NCBI GenBank assembly: GCA_022361095.1
Contig: JAKSBO010000212.1
Span: forward strand, 1 to 11,466
Reading direction: 5' to 3'
DNA: 11,466 bases
DNA from: Desulfobacterales bacterium
Lineage (GTDB): Bacteria; Desulfobacterota; Desulfobacteria; Desulfobacterales; Desulfobacteraceae
Shown: positions 1 through 7,292 of the stretch, in pieces
Position numbering within the stretch: the stretch's first letter is position 1
How the letters are laid out: each line of letters opens with the position of its first letter
Program-made: the position numbers and the translations under genes
The notes under the pieces: model-generated
Told to the model about the DNA's origin: nothing
The model's input: the letters and a program-made list of their open reading frames with translations, nothing else
The model's database searches: none

Positions 1-120
1 TGCAATATACAGGGTATATGGCCAACCCCGCTGCCAATCGTAATAAATGCACTAAAACGTAATTCTACATGGGTTTCAATGTATGAAAATTTGCCGGATA
101 TAGACGTATTTCAGGAGTGA
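1..120 (+). CDS. C-terminal end of an unidentified protein (partial, runs in from the left)
   Basis: Frame 1 is open from the first base to a TGA at 118-120, giving 39 codons ending in ...PDIDVFQE. I do not recognise the family. It is called a gene tail for two reasons. The frame is open to the window edge in an AT-rich region where stops are frequent. Its stop codon also abuts a good Shine-Dalgarno sequence (AGGAG, 113-117) serving an ATG at 126, which is the usual layout of two adjacent genes in one transcript. With only 39 codons visible, a chance open frame is not excluded. Confidence 0.4.
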   Translation, partial: CNIQGIWPTPLPIVINALKRNSTWVSMYENLPDIDVFQE

Positions 121-161
121 TACCCATGGGGAAATTGATTGATAAAAAGAATAAAAGGTGA
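113..161 (+). promoter_or_regulatory. Strong ribosome site and ATG opening an 11-codon frame (leader or frameshifted gene start)
   Basis: AGGAG at 113-117 sits 8 nt before ATG 126-128, a textbook initiation site. The frame it opens ends after 11 codons at TGA 159-161, inside the 5' end of the next gene, which uses another frame. Removing one A from the AAAAA run at 144-148 would join this ATG in frame to the downstream gene and give a more natural start (MGKLIDKRIKGDYR...). It could therefore be a homopolymer frameshift, a sequencing error, or a short leader peptide translationally coupled to the gene. The sequence alone does not decide between these. Confidence 0.5.
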
Positions 162-852
162 TTACAGGATCGTCAAAATTTTGAGAAGTTGTTTTCAGCT
201 ATTGGTGGTTTTTTTATGTTTTCATTTAAATTCAAGCACGGCCTTTTGTTCTGAAATATACTATCATGATTCCCAATCTGAGAAATATTACATTGATGAT
301 CAAAATATCTTTCTTTTGTACAAAATTGTAAATTGGTGGTACGACTGCCGGCCAGAGGACAACGACCTGTTATGTGGCAAAACCATTAGATGTACCAATC
401 TTGGTAATGCTTGCATGAAATACACCAAATCCAAGTCGGTTTTAAAGATATCCATACAAAAAAAGCTTGCCGATCAATTATCCATATTTAAAACTTGTAA
501 TCAATGTTATGGCCCATCGTATTTACGCTGCATATGGCAAAATGAAAAATATCTTGGCAAAGGGAGAGCCGCTCCGACAAAGAGTTTAAATCAATTTATC
601 TTCCTTCATATTAATGAAATCCAGGCCCGGATTTTAAAGAAAATGGAAAAAGAGATCGTATTCACTGTCCAAGGAAACATTCGAGGATTAATGCATGACG
701 GCAAAATAGCCTTGCATAACGCCGGCAACATTCTTAAAAGGTGCCCAGGTAATGCAGATGATAAGGGCGGCCTTTTTCCGATTACTGTTAATATAAAACA
801 TACCGGTACCAATGAGATGATTGCCCAATACCTTGGCTCCTGGTCAAACTGA
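139..852 (+). CDS. Exported cysteine-rich protein of unknown function
   Basis: A 237-residue protein I cannot assign to a family. The N-terminus is basic (Lys/Arg at 3-14) and followed by a hydrophobic stretch at about 19-30 and a likely signal-peptidase site near residues 34-38 (STAFC|S), so it should leave the cytoplasm. There is no proper lipobox before Cys37. The mature part has eight cysteines (70, 79, 85, 92, 120, 123, 131, 202), including a CNQC pair, which suggests disulfides or a redox or metal site in the periplasm. The frame as given must start at TTG 139, preceded by GGGGAAA at about 129-134. The much better ATG at 126 is out of frame, so the annotated start is uncertain and the gene may carry a frameshift in the A5 run at 144-148. 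It probably shares a transcript with the gene ending at 120. Base composition is more AT-rich than the efflux operon. Confidence 0.65.
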   Translation: MIKRIKGDYRIVKILRSCFQLLVVFLCFHLNSSTAFCSEIYYHDSQSEKYYIDDQNIFLLYKIVNWWYDCRPEDNDLLCGKTIRCTNLGNACMKYTKSKSVLKISIQKKLADQLSIFKTCNQCYGPSYLRCIWQNEKYLGKGRAAPTKSLNQFIFLHINEIQARILKKMEKEIVFTVQGNIRGLMHDGKIALHNAGNILKRCPGNADDKGGLFPITVNIKHTGTNEMIAQYLGSWSN

Positions 853-957
853 ATACGGGTTAAGGCTGCAAAATTGACATAAGGGTGCTTCTTGCCAGGT
901 TGCCTTTTGGGAAATATGTGGATTAGGGAAGTTTATCTTTAATTCTATTTGGATAAA

Positions 958-976
958 CCTCCACCTCCGGTGGAGG
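958..976 (+). repeat. Left-end hairpin of an IS200/IS605-type element
   Basis: CCTCCACC (958-965) and GGTGGAGG (969-976) form a perfect 8-bp stem with a TCC loop, 85 nt before the tnpA start. Elements of the IS200/IS605 family have no terminal inverted repeats; a subterminal hairpin at each end is recognised as single-stranded DNA by the Y1 transposase. The position and shape match the left-end hairpin. No partner right-end hairpin is found, consistent with loss of the right part of the element. Confidence 0.65.
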
Positions 977-1013
977 ACTCGAAAAGTTTGACAGTTCCGG
1001 GAGTTGAAAATAA

Positions 1014-1060
1014 ACAACCTTCCTAAAGTTAGCCGCTCAAAGCTATTAAAGGAAGGTTGT
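1014..1060 (+). promoter_or_regulatory. Inverted repeat that can sequester the tnpA ribosome-binding site
   Basis: ACAACCTTCCT (1014-1024) pairs perfectly over 11 bp with AGGAAGGTTGT (1050-1060); a short inner stem TAGC/GCTA (1030-1033/1042-1045) can extend it. The right arm contains the Shine-Dalgarno GGAAGG (1051-1056) of tnpA and ends at the base before its ATG (1061). In the mRNA this hairpin would bury the ribosome site. The same arrangement is known from IS200, where a 5'UTR hairpin keeps transposase translation very low. Here it survives beside a truncated tnpA. Confidence 0.65.
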
Positions 1061-1273
1061 ATGAAAGATTATAAAGGCTTAAAGCATTCAACGTGGTATT
1101 GCAAGTATCATGTAGTTTGGATTCCAAAATATCGGAAGAAAGTTGTTTACGGGCAATTACGCCGGGAACCGGGGTCAATTCTACATGGTTTGGCAAAACA
1201 AAAAGAATGCGAGATCGAAGAAAGTCATTTGATGACGCCTTTCAATATGCCGGAAATCCAGAGATTGCATTAA
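1061..1273 (+). pseudogene. tnpA: IS200/IS605-family transposase TnpA, truncated after about 59 codons
   Basis: The first ~59 residues have the typical start of IS200-like Y1 transposases: MKDYKGLKHSTWYCKYHVVW, then PKYRKKV, and GLAKQKECEIEESHLM. The intact family is about 130-150 residues. This copy stops matching right at the HLM that normally precedes the HUH metal-binding motif (DHVHM). Both the HUH motif and the catalytic tyrosine are therefore missing, and the product cannot transpose. From about 1237 the frame reads into unrelated DNA and ends at TAA 1271-1273. The start is ATG 1061 with GGAAGG at 1051-1056; a TTG further upstream at 1004 is not needed. The downstream sequence is the inside of a methyltransferase gene, so the junction at about 1229-1239 is a deletion or recombination point. 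Confidence 0.8.
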
Positions 1274-1770
1274 ATGAAGCAAGGCGAGTCACAAAGACCG
1301 GTGCGCATATTTTGATTATGGTTTGGGGGCAACCGGATGGGATGGAATTTGCCTCAGTGCTTGCCGCATTGCGTAATCTTCATCCTCCACGTCCGTCCGG
1401 CGCACCTGGCCCATTTGCTTTGTCGGATGAAACAGCCCTGCGGGCATTTGCAGCTAACGCAGGGCTCAATCCACTTGAGGTGTTCGATATCAGTTCTATC
1501 AGAAGGTATCCGGACTTGTCCGTAGCATTGCGCGGTCTTTGTTCCGCTGCAAATGCAGTGCGGGCTGTTGAGAATTCAAATAAGGCCGCCGTGGCAAAAG
1601 CCTATACGGACGCTTTGGAGCCGTTCTGCCAGTCGGACGGAAGTTACAGCATCGGTGTAACCTTTCGATGTCTGGTAGCTCGTGCTTGGAGAATCTATAA
1701 TGAGAGACATGGAGCAATCACACCTTCTGTGATTTTGCCGTTCATTATTGGTCACGTTCGGCCGTATTAA
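1228..1770 (+). pseudogene. SAM-dependent methyltransferase, 5'-truncated (C-terminal ~150 residues plus tail)
   Basis: From the tnpA junction to about 1683 the frame encodes the C-terminal part of a class I methyltransferase of the Methyltransf_11 type. It includes AFQYAGNPEIALNEARRV, then HILIMVWGQPDGME, PPRPSGAPGPFALSDE and a late DGSYSIGVTFRCLVAR segment. The N-terminal third, which carries the SAM-binding glycine-rich motif (motif I) and the acidic residue of motif II, is absent, so the protein should not bind SAM. The last ~28 codons after LVARA do not look like the family and may be foreign. The frame stays open leftward through tnpA in another reading frame to a GTG at 1093, giving a 225-codon chimera; I see no good ribosome site for it. 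The end at 1770 converges, with a 6-nt gap, on the HD-domain gene. Confidence 0.75.
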
Positions 1771-1776
1771 TACACT

Positions 1777-2343
1777 TCAACCAGCCAGTTTTTTGGTCTC
1801 CATGTCAATGATGGCTCTTAACTCACGGGTAACAGAACTATAATCAGTGTATTGTCTTCCATAATTTATGTTGAATTGAAAATCAATGTTGCCCATATTT
1901 TTGCCTTGGGTGTGCTGAATCAGGGTTTCCAGTTTATCAAGGGCCTTGGCAAGCTTTGCCTCTTGGGATTCGGCATTTTCATATTCATCCCAGAGTCCCA
2001 GGATTTTTTTTTGCAGTTCCGGGGATAAAGGCCGGGCAAGTTCCATTAAGTCTTTTCGTTCTTCCATGCCCTTGTTGTTTATATCGTCTGTCTGGTCTAC
2101 CGCCGGAATATCACCATTCATGGCTTCACCAAGATCATGTATGATGCACAGTTTAAGCAGTTTTCCAATATCTATTCCCGGGAACTCTTTTTCCAGCACA
2201 ACAGCCATCAGGCAGAGCCGCCAGCTATGTTCGGCACTGCTTTCATGCCTGCCCTTTGATGTGTATGCACTGCGGGTGGTATCTTTAAGCTGTTCCGAAT
2301 TTTTGAAAAATTTAAGTATCCCTTCCAATTGCCCGGTATCCAT
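1777..2343 (-). CDS. HD-domain phosphohydrolase, HDDC2/YfbR-like (probable 5'-deoxynucleotidase)
   Basis: A 188-residue cytoplasmic HD-superfamily protein. Counting from the ATG at 2343, the metal ligands are visible in order: His39 in AEHSW, His69-Asp70 in IIHDLGEA and Asp136 in LDKLE, with Asp78 in the GDIP motif. This pattern and length (about 190) match the HDDC2/YfbR group, known to dephosphorylate deoxynucleoside 5'-monophosphates using a divalent metal. The substrate is inferred from the family, not seen. The start was chosen at ATG 2343 because AAAGGAG (2359-2353) lies 9 nt upstream; an in-frame TTG at 2370 would add nine residues and has no such site. It is divergent from the Crp/Fnr gene across ~110 bp. 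It converges with the methyltransferase remnant, with no obvious terminator between them. Confidence 0.85.
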   Translation of the reverse strand: MDTGQLEGILKFFKNSEQLKDTTRSAYTSKGRHESSAEHSWRLCLMAVVLEKEFPGIDIGKLLKLCIIHDLGEAMNGDIPAVDQTDDINNKGMEERKDLMELARPLSPELQKKILGLWDEYENAESQEAKLAKALDKLETLIQHTQGKNMGNIDFQFNINYGRQYTDYSSVTRELRAIIDMETKKLAG

Positions 2344-2431
2344 ACTTTTATACTCCTTTGTTTTTATCAATCTGTATGTTACGTGGTATTTTTAATTTTC
2401 AGACACTATCTAAAACCATAATAACTAAAAA

Positions 2432-2443
2432 GGACATTTGTCC
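2432..2443. promoter_or_regulatory. Perfect 12-bp palindrome in front of the Crp/Fnr gene (candidate operator)
   Basis: GGACATTTGTCC is a perfect inverted repeat (5-bp arms, TT centre). It lies 12 bp before the ATG at 2456 and covers the alternative TTG start at 2438, in the region shared with the divergent HD-domain gene. It does not match the classical CRP (TGTGA-N6-TCACA) or FNR (TTGAT-N4-ATCAA) sites. Autoregulation by the adjacent regulator is a guess based only on position; a palindrome of this length can also arise by chance. Confidence 0.3.
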
Positions 2444-2455
2444 CGGAATAGAATT

Positions 2456-3124
2456 ATGAAGTCAATAAGACCGGATCTGGCAGGACAGATCCTGGAATCG
2501 GTTGAAAAGAGGATGGTAACACACCCGGACCAGGTCAGAGCGCGTAAGGTTTCTCCCGGAAAAATGATAATTGCCCAGGACGGTGCCCCAGAGGCGTTGT
2601 TTTTTATTCTTCACGGAAAGGTGAAAATTTTTCATACGACCTTGAAAGGTAGTGAATACCTCATGGCCGTGGCAGGTCCCGGAGAACTTGTGGGTGAAGT
2701 GGAAATCTTGACCAATGAAAACCATGTCTGTTCGGTTAAGGCTTTAACCGGTTGCCGCCTGGGTGTTGTAAAAAAAACAGCTTACCTGGCGTGGCTTAGG
2801 GAGGATCACCACTTCTCCCTGCTGGTGAACCAGGCCATCTGTTTCCGTCTCCGGAAAATCAGTGCAAGGGCGGCGATGCATTTGATATATCCCCTGGAGT
2901 ATTCCGTACTCAAGTATATCAAGGATGCGGTTCAGGCAAGCCCGGTTCAAAGGCTGCAAGTGTCAAGAAAAGAGCTGGCAGAGTACCTTGGCACCAGCCC
3001 AAGGAGTATCAATCGCATACTGAAAAAACTCCAGGAACAGGGCATACTCTGTGTTGCCAAGGATGAAATCCGCGTGGTGTCCATGGACTTTCTGGAACGG
3101 TTTCTTTTAGTTCATGAACACTAA
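2456..3124 (+). CDS. Crp/Fnr-family transcriptional regulator
   Basis: A 222-residue DNA-binding regulator. The N-terminal half is a cyclic-nucleotide-binding-type beta-roll (about 30-115), with the turn motif PGELVGEVEIL at 75-85 and a preceding ALFFILHGKVKIF strand pair. A long dimerisation helix follows, then a C-terminal winged helix with a clear helix-turn-helix at about 167-197 (SRKELAEYLGTSPRSINRIL). The N-terminal cysteine cluster of oxygen-sensing FNR is absent, and the Arg-Ser pair that binds cAMP in CRP is not evident at the expected place, so the effector is unknown. The overall plan resembles E. coli YeiL. Start: ATG 2456 with a weak GGA 8 nt upstream; TTG 2438 would add six residues, but its AAGGA (2430-2434) is only 3 nt away. 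Targets cannot be read from the sequence, and it is convergent with the efflux operon rather than part of it. Confidence 0.88.
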   Translation: MKSIRPDLAGQILESVEKRMVTHPDQVRARKVSPGKMIIAQDGAPEALFFILHGKVKIFHTTLKGSEYLMAVAGPGELVGEVEILTNENHVCSVKALTGCRLGVVKKTAYLAWLREDHHFSLLVNQAICFRLRKISARAAMHLIYPLEYSVLKYIKDAVQASPVQRLQVSRKELAEYLGTSPRSINRILKKLQEQGILCVAKDEIRVVSMDFLERFLLVHEH

Positions 3125-3133
3125 GCCAAAGAT

Positions 3134-3172
3134 AATGGAGGACACCGGACAGGAGTGCCCATCATCTCCATT
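3134..3172. terminator. Weak stem-loop between convergent genes (possible terminator)
   Basis: AATGGAG (3134-3140) pairs with CTCCATT (3166-3172), with an inner imperfect stem GGACAC/GTGCCC (3140-3145/3155-3160). It lies between the Crp/Fnr stop (3124) and the stop of the exported-protein gene (3215), where termination in both directions is expected. On the plus strand a T-rich stretch (about 3190-3200) follows only after some 18 nt; on the minus strand only ATCTTT follows. Neither side is a canonical intrinsic terminator. Confidence 0.22.
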
Positions 3173-3214
3173 CAGCCTGAATATTGTGATTTTCTTTTTT
3201 TTAACCCTCTGCTT

Positions 3215-4093
3215 TCAGTTCTTCTCATGTATTTCCGTGAGAATGTATTCAAAGGGGCCGTCCTTATCTTTTCCTTGTTCCCTGACAATGAAGGCACCCA
3301 GACCATCCTGTGAAATCCAGCAGGTTGACCGGCTTTCTTTTGTTTTTATATCAAAGACTCTGGAGGAAAATGTTTTTTTTGCCAGGGTGATTTGTTCATC
3401 TCTTTTAACGGCAATGTCTGCGGTGGTGATTTTCAGCTCAGACGTATCCAGGATTCTGATGGTTTTCTGCTTTTTGGGGGGCAGTTTGGCCAGACAGTCC
3501 GGCAATGTACTACAGGTCGTATCAAATCGGTCTAAGGGAACGGATACATCCCCTTGCTCATCATCGCTGTCTGAAAGCAGATCAATGGTCATAAATGCAA
3601 TGTCGGCATAGGGAATCGTCCGGGCCGCAACAAATGCGCCAAGATCCACAACCTGTTTTTCATCCAGCTCTTTTTTTGTGAGCACGTTGCGGGCACTGCA
3701 CCACAGGGCCTGGTCAAATTGCCTGCCAAACAAATGCCATTTTTTTTTGCCCTCAATAATTTTATGGTCAAAGCTGACAATCCCTGACGGGTTTTGTTCA
3801 ACCACACTTTTTTGTTCAAGGGTCCAGGTACCCCAAAATCCTTTTACCGCTATATTTGTGACGGTCTTAACCTGTATCAGATCAGCAGCAGATGCCTTTG
3901 GCCGGGACCGGATCATTACAGTTTCCCCGATTTTTTTATCCTTGAGCCGCAGATCATATTTGCAGGTTATGCTATGGATCTGCATCGCCGCTGCAAAGGC
4001 GGATGTATCCAATACGAACAAAATTTCAGCCGTAAAAAGTATTACTACAGCATAAAAACATAAATTATTCTTCATGCGCTTCATGTCCTTCAT
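3215..4093 (-). CDS. Exported protein of unknown function, last gene of the efflux operon
   Basis: A 292-residue protein with a basic start, a hydrophobic stretch at about 11-29 and a signal-peptidase I site near 34-36 (SAFA|AA), so it is probably periplasmic. The mature part is soluble, with an early beta-strand-like segment (CKYDLRLKDKKIGETVMIRS, about 44-63). The 'D-kkIGet' pattern recalls DUF6134/DUF3108-type periplasmic proteins, but I cannot confirm that assignment. Five mature cysteines (44, 132, 194, 200, 258) could form disulfides. It starts 43 nt after the RND pump stop, with no visible terminator in between, so it is probably cotranscribed. Its role (pump accessory, lipid or envelope protein) is unknown. 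ATGs at 4093, 4084 and 4075 are all possible starts; 4093 has TGGA about 6 nt upstream, while AAGGA lies upstream of the other two. Confidence 0.75.
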   Translation of the reverse strand: MKDMKRMKNNLCFYAVVILFTAEILFVLDTSAFAAAMQIHSITCKYDLRLKDKKIGETVMIRSRPKASAADLIQVKTVTNIAVKGFWGTWTLEQKSVVEQNPSGIVSFDHKIIEGKKKWHLFGRQFDQALWCSARNVLTKKELDEKQVVDLGAFVAARTIPYADIAFMTIDLLSDSDDEQGDVSVPLDRFDTTCSTLPDCLAKLPPKKQKTIRILDTSELKITTADIAVKRDEQITLAKKTFSSRVFDIKTKESRSTCWISQDGLGAFIVREQGKDKDGPFEYILTEIHEKN

Positions 4094-4136
4094 GGTAAAT
4101 CCACAATATTGGTGCTTATTAAGTTAACCGTCCTTA

Positions 4137-7100
4137 TCACTGCATTGATTTTTGTGCCGAAGCCGGTGATACAAATTTTTTTAGTATTCCTGCCGCGTGT
4201 TTCACATCATGCCCCACATGGACCAGCACCGGGACAATCAACAGGGTGACAGGGGTGGCGAACAACTCGCCCCAGGCCACGGAGATGGCCGCAGGGATCA
4301 GATACTGGGCCTGCTCCGAGGTTTCGGACAGCAGGGGCATAAGCCCGCACACCGTGGTCAGGGTGGTCAGAGTGATGGCCCTGAAACGGCTCTTTCCCGC
4401 AGTCATCAGCGCCTTAAAACAGGAAGGCGACGTTACACTGATATCGTTATACCGGGAGAGCAGTACAAGGCTGTCATTGACCACCACCCCGGTCACGGCC
4501 AGCATGCCGAAAAAAGAGAGTACGCTTAAGGGGAACCCCATGATCCAGTGCCCGACCACAGCGCCCACGAACCCAAAGGGAATCACGGACATGATTACAA
4601 AAGGCTGCCAATAGGATTTCAAAGGTACGGCCAGAAGGGCGTAGATCAGGATCAGGATCATGGCAAGCGCCCGGATCATGCCCCCTTTCATCTCCCCCAT
4701 ATCCTCAAACTCCCCGGCAGCCTTGACGGTGAGTTGGGGATAAAGCCTTTGTAGTTGAGGCGTGATATCCTCTTGAATCAACTTCAAGGCTTCCCCTGCG
4801 CTGATAACCGCTTTATCAAGGTTTGCCTTGATCTGGACCATCTGTTTTTTATCCTGGCGGACAATGGCGGCGGGCACATACCCGGATTCAATGTCGGCCG
4901 CCAGGGAGAGGGGCACCCATTGTCCGTTATGGGTACGTATCCGGGTGGAAAGAAGATCCTGGATGTATCGGCGCCGGTCCCGGGGGTATTTCACCACCAC
5001 CTTGACCTCTTCGGTGCCCCGCTGGATCCGCTGGGTTTCAAGGCCGCCGAACGCGTTTCCGATCTGGCCTGCAAGATCCGCGGTTGTAAGACCCAGGTGC
5101 CGGGCTTCGGGCTTGAGATGAAGGCGCAGCCTCGGATTGCCCAGTTCCAGATCGTCCCGGATGTCATGGATCCCCTTAACCTTGCCCAGGGCTTTTTCAA
5201 AGCGGGCCACCGCATCCTTGAGGATAGAGGCGTCCCGGGCACCCAACTCAAGAACAAATCCCCCCCCGGTTTCAAAAGATCCGCTGAAGGTCAGGATCTC
5301 CACCCCTTCCAATGTGCCCACCCGTTTGCGCCAGCGTTTCAGGGTTTCCATGGTGTCTATTTGTCTGTCGGCTTCGGGCTGAAGCTCGGCGTAAATTTCA
5401 GCATCGTTGCTGCCGGTTACCGCCGTCATGATCCGGGCAATGGGCGGTTTGTCCGTGCCCAGTTCAGCCATGGCCTCTTTGTTGAGTTTTTCGGCCTGTT
5501 TCTCAATAAAGGCGATATGGGCCGCCGTAAGATCCGTTGGTGAACCGGACCGGGTTTTCAAGGTTACCGTGATAATCTGGCCCGGCACTTCCGGGAAAAA
5601 TACCGTCCTGATCCAGCCGTTGGATATCAGGGATATCCCGCACACCGCAACAGCGGCAAGGAGAGCCAGGGCGGCATAACGGTGGGCAAGGGTCCTTTTC
5701 AACACCGGGCGGTAGATGCGGTTATTGGCAAAATCCATAAGGCCTGATGCGCCTTTTTGCACATTGCCCCATATCCTGCTCAACAGGTTCCGGGATTTGG
5801 GCAGATCCGACTTGTCCCGGTTTAAGGAGACGGCGGCCAGGTGGGCGGGCAGCACCAGCTTGCTCTCCAGCATGGAGGCCATGACCGAGATAATCACCAC
5901 CACCGAGAAACTGGCAAACAACTTGCCAATCTCGTTTTCAATGAGCAGCAAAGGGTAAAAGGCAGCCACCGTGGTAAAACAGCCGAACACCGTGGCGGTG
6001 GAGACCCGGTGCACGCCTTCAATGGTGCCTGTGACAGGATCAGGGTTCTCTTTTCTGGCATCAAACACGCTTTCGCCCACCACAATGGCGTCATCCACCA
6101 GGATACCCAACACAATGATCATGCCAAAGGTGGTGATGTCGTTTAAGGAGTAGTTTAAAAACCGTTCTCCCATAAGGGAGAGGGCGCCTGCCAGGGAGAT
6201 GGGAATCCCCATGGCCACCCAGATGGCCAGTTTGACATTGAGAAACAGGGCCAAAAGCAGAAAAACGATCAACAGCCCCTGCCAGGCATTGGCGGCCAAA
6301 AGCTTCAGCCGGGTCTGCATATAGGTGGCCTGTTCCCCCCAGATATCGATTTTGATGCCCTTGGGCAGCCTGGGACGGACATTGTCAACAATATTGCGGG
6401 CCGCCTTGTTCACGGCCATAAGATCGCCTTTTTGGCCGGTGTAGATCAACATGCCCACCGAAGGGGTGCCCTGAAACCTTGCAAAAAACGGCTCTGTTTC
6501 AAACCCGTCCACAACCGTTGCAATATCTTTTACAAGCAGTTGGGTGCCGTTGCCCAGGGTGCGGACCCCGATATTGGAAAACCCTTCAAAGGAAAATGCT
6601 TTTTTATCCGCCCGGATCACCACTTTCCCGCTTTTGCTTTCAATGGTACCGGTGGAGTAGTCCAGCGACCCCTGATTAATGGCCGATGCCACCTCTTCCA
6701 GGGTGATGCCGTAGGAACGAAGCTTGTCCATGTCCACTTCAATGCGGATTTCATAGGGTTTTTGGCCGAACATTTCAATGCGGGTCAGCCTGGGGTGGGA
6801 TAACAATTCCTCTTTCACCTGCCTGGCTGTCTGCTGCAACGTGATCTCATCCGTGTCCCCGTAGACCTGGACGATCAGGCCCATGACATTGAATTCATCC
6901 CTGGAGACCACGGGGCGTTCGGCCCGGTCCGGCAGGTTAAAAATGCTGTTCACCCGGGACTGGATCTCATTTTGAAACCGGTCCATGTCAAACCGGGCCG
7001 TTTTCCTGACGGATACCGTGGAGAGCCCTTCATGGGATGTGGATGAAATTTTTTTAACGCCGGGCATCCCTTCCAGGGCATTTTCAATTTTCCTGGAAAC

Positions 7101-7289
7101 GCCCCTGTCCACTTGTTCGGCACTGGCACCGGGATATATGGTTTGCACAGTAATACTGCTAACGGGAAGGGCCGGGAACCCCTCAATGCGAATGGAAAAC
7201 AAGGTGAACAGTCCCGCGGTCAGGACAAGGATCATTAAGAGATTGGCTGCCACGGGATTTCTGGTGAACCAGGCTGATAATGCATGCAT
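4137..7289 (-). CDS. RND-family efflux pump, inner-membrane permease subunit
   Basis: At 1050 residues this has the full length of AcrB-type pumps. It uses the proton-motive force to drive substrates through a tripartite channel to the outside. It starts with the typical short cytoplasmic helix and TM1 (AWFTRNPVAANLLMIL, 6-21), followed by the first porter loop (about 35-335). TM2-TM6 follow, with the TM4 proton-relay pair Asp399-Asp400 in GILVDDAIVVGE. A second porter loop begins after FFPEVPG (564-570), and TM8-TM12 lie at the C-terminus. In TM10 the motif is VVVNDSLVLL (about 935-944), so the Lys940 of AcrB is not present; Asn-Asp occupies that region. The substrate cannot be deduced; there is no Met-rich metal-export signature. 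It begins 3 nt after the adaptor stop, and its ribosome site (GGGGG) lies in the adaptor's last codons, implying translational coupling. Confidence 0.95.
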   Translation of the reverse strand: MHALSAWFTRNPVAANLLMILVLTAGLFTLFSIRIEGFPALPVSSITVQTIYPGASAEQVDRGVSRKIENALEGMPGVKKISSTSHEGLSTVSVRKTARFDMDRFQNEIQSRVNSIFNLPDRAERPVVSRDEFNVMGLIVQVYGDTDEITLQQTARQVKEELLSHPRLTRIEMFGQKPYEIRIEVDMDKLRSYGITLEEVASAINQGSLDYSTGTIESKSGKVVIRADKKAFSFEGFSNIGVRTLGNGTQLLVKDIATVVDGFETEPFFARFQGTPSVGMLIYTGQKGDLMAVNKAARNIVDNVRPRLPKGIKIDIWGEQATYMQTRLKLLAANAWQGLLIVFLLLALFLNVKLAIWVAMGIPISLAGALSLMGERFLNYSLNDITTFGMIIVLGILVDDAIVVGESVFDARKENPDPVTGTIEGVHRVSTATVFGCFTTVAAFYPLLLIENEIGKLFASFSVVVIISVMASMLESKLVLPAHLAAVSLNRDKSDLPKSRNLLSRIWGNVQKGASGLMDFANNRIYRPVLKRTLAHRYAALALLAAVAVCGISLISNGWIRTVFFPEVPGQIITVTLKTRSGSPTDLTAAHIAFIEKQAEKLNKEAMAELGTDKPPIARIMTAVTGSNDAEIYAELQPEADRQIDTMETLKRWRKRVGTLEGVEILTFSGSFETGGGFVLELGARDASILKDAVARFEKALGKVKGIHDIRDDLELGNPRLRLHLKPEARHLGLTTADLAGQIGNAFGGLETQRIQRGTEEVKVVVKYPRDRRRYIQDLLSTRIRTHNGQWVPLSLAADIESGYVPAAIVRQDKKQMVQIKANLDKAVISAGEALKLIQEDITPQLQRLYPQLTVKAAGEFEDMGEMKGGMIRALAMILILIYALLAVPLKSYWQPFVIMSVIPFGFVGAVVGHWIMGFPLSVLSFFGMLAVTGVVVNDSLVLLSRYNDISVTSPSCFKALMTAGKSRFRAITLTTLTTVCGLMPLLSETSEQAQYLIPAAISVAWGELFATPVTLLIVPVLVHVGHDVKHAAGILKKFVSPASAQKSMQ

Positions 7290-7292
7290 GAC

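Noticed and set aside
1004..1060. N-terminal extension of tnpA from TTG 1004
   Set aside because: The family starts at MKDY..., ATG 1061 has a good ribosome site, and the extension is made of the hairpin's left arm and loop.
3169..3200. ATTCA-GCC-TGAAT mini-hairpin followed by a T-rich run as a terminator for the Crp/Fnr gene
   Set aside because: The stem is short and AT-rich, and the T-run begins several bases away; kept only as context for the weak terminator call.
4755..5543. 262-codon plus-strand open frame opposite the RND pump gene
   Set aside because: It is antisense to well-conserved RND sequence and has no recognisable motifs or ribosome site. Long antisense frames are common opposite GC-rich genes.
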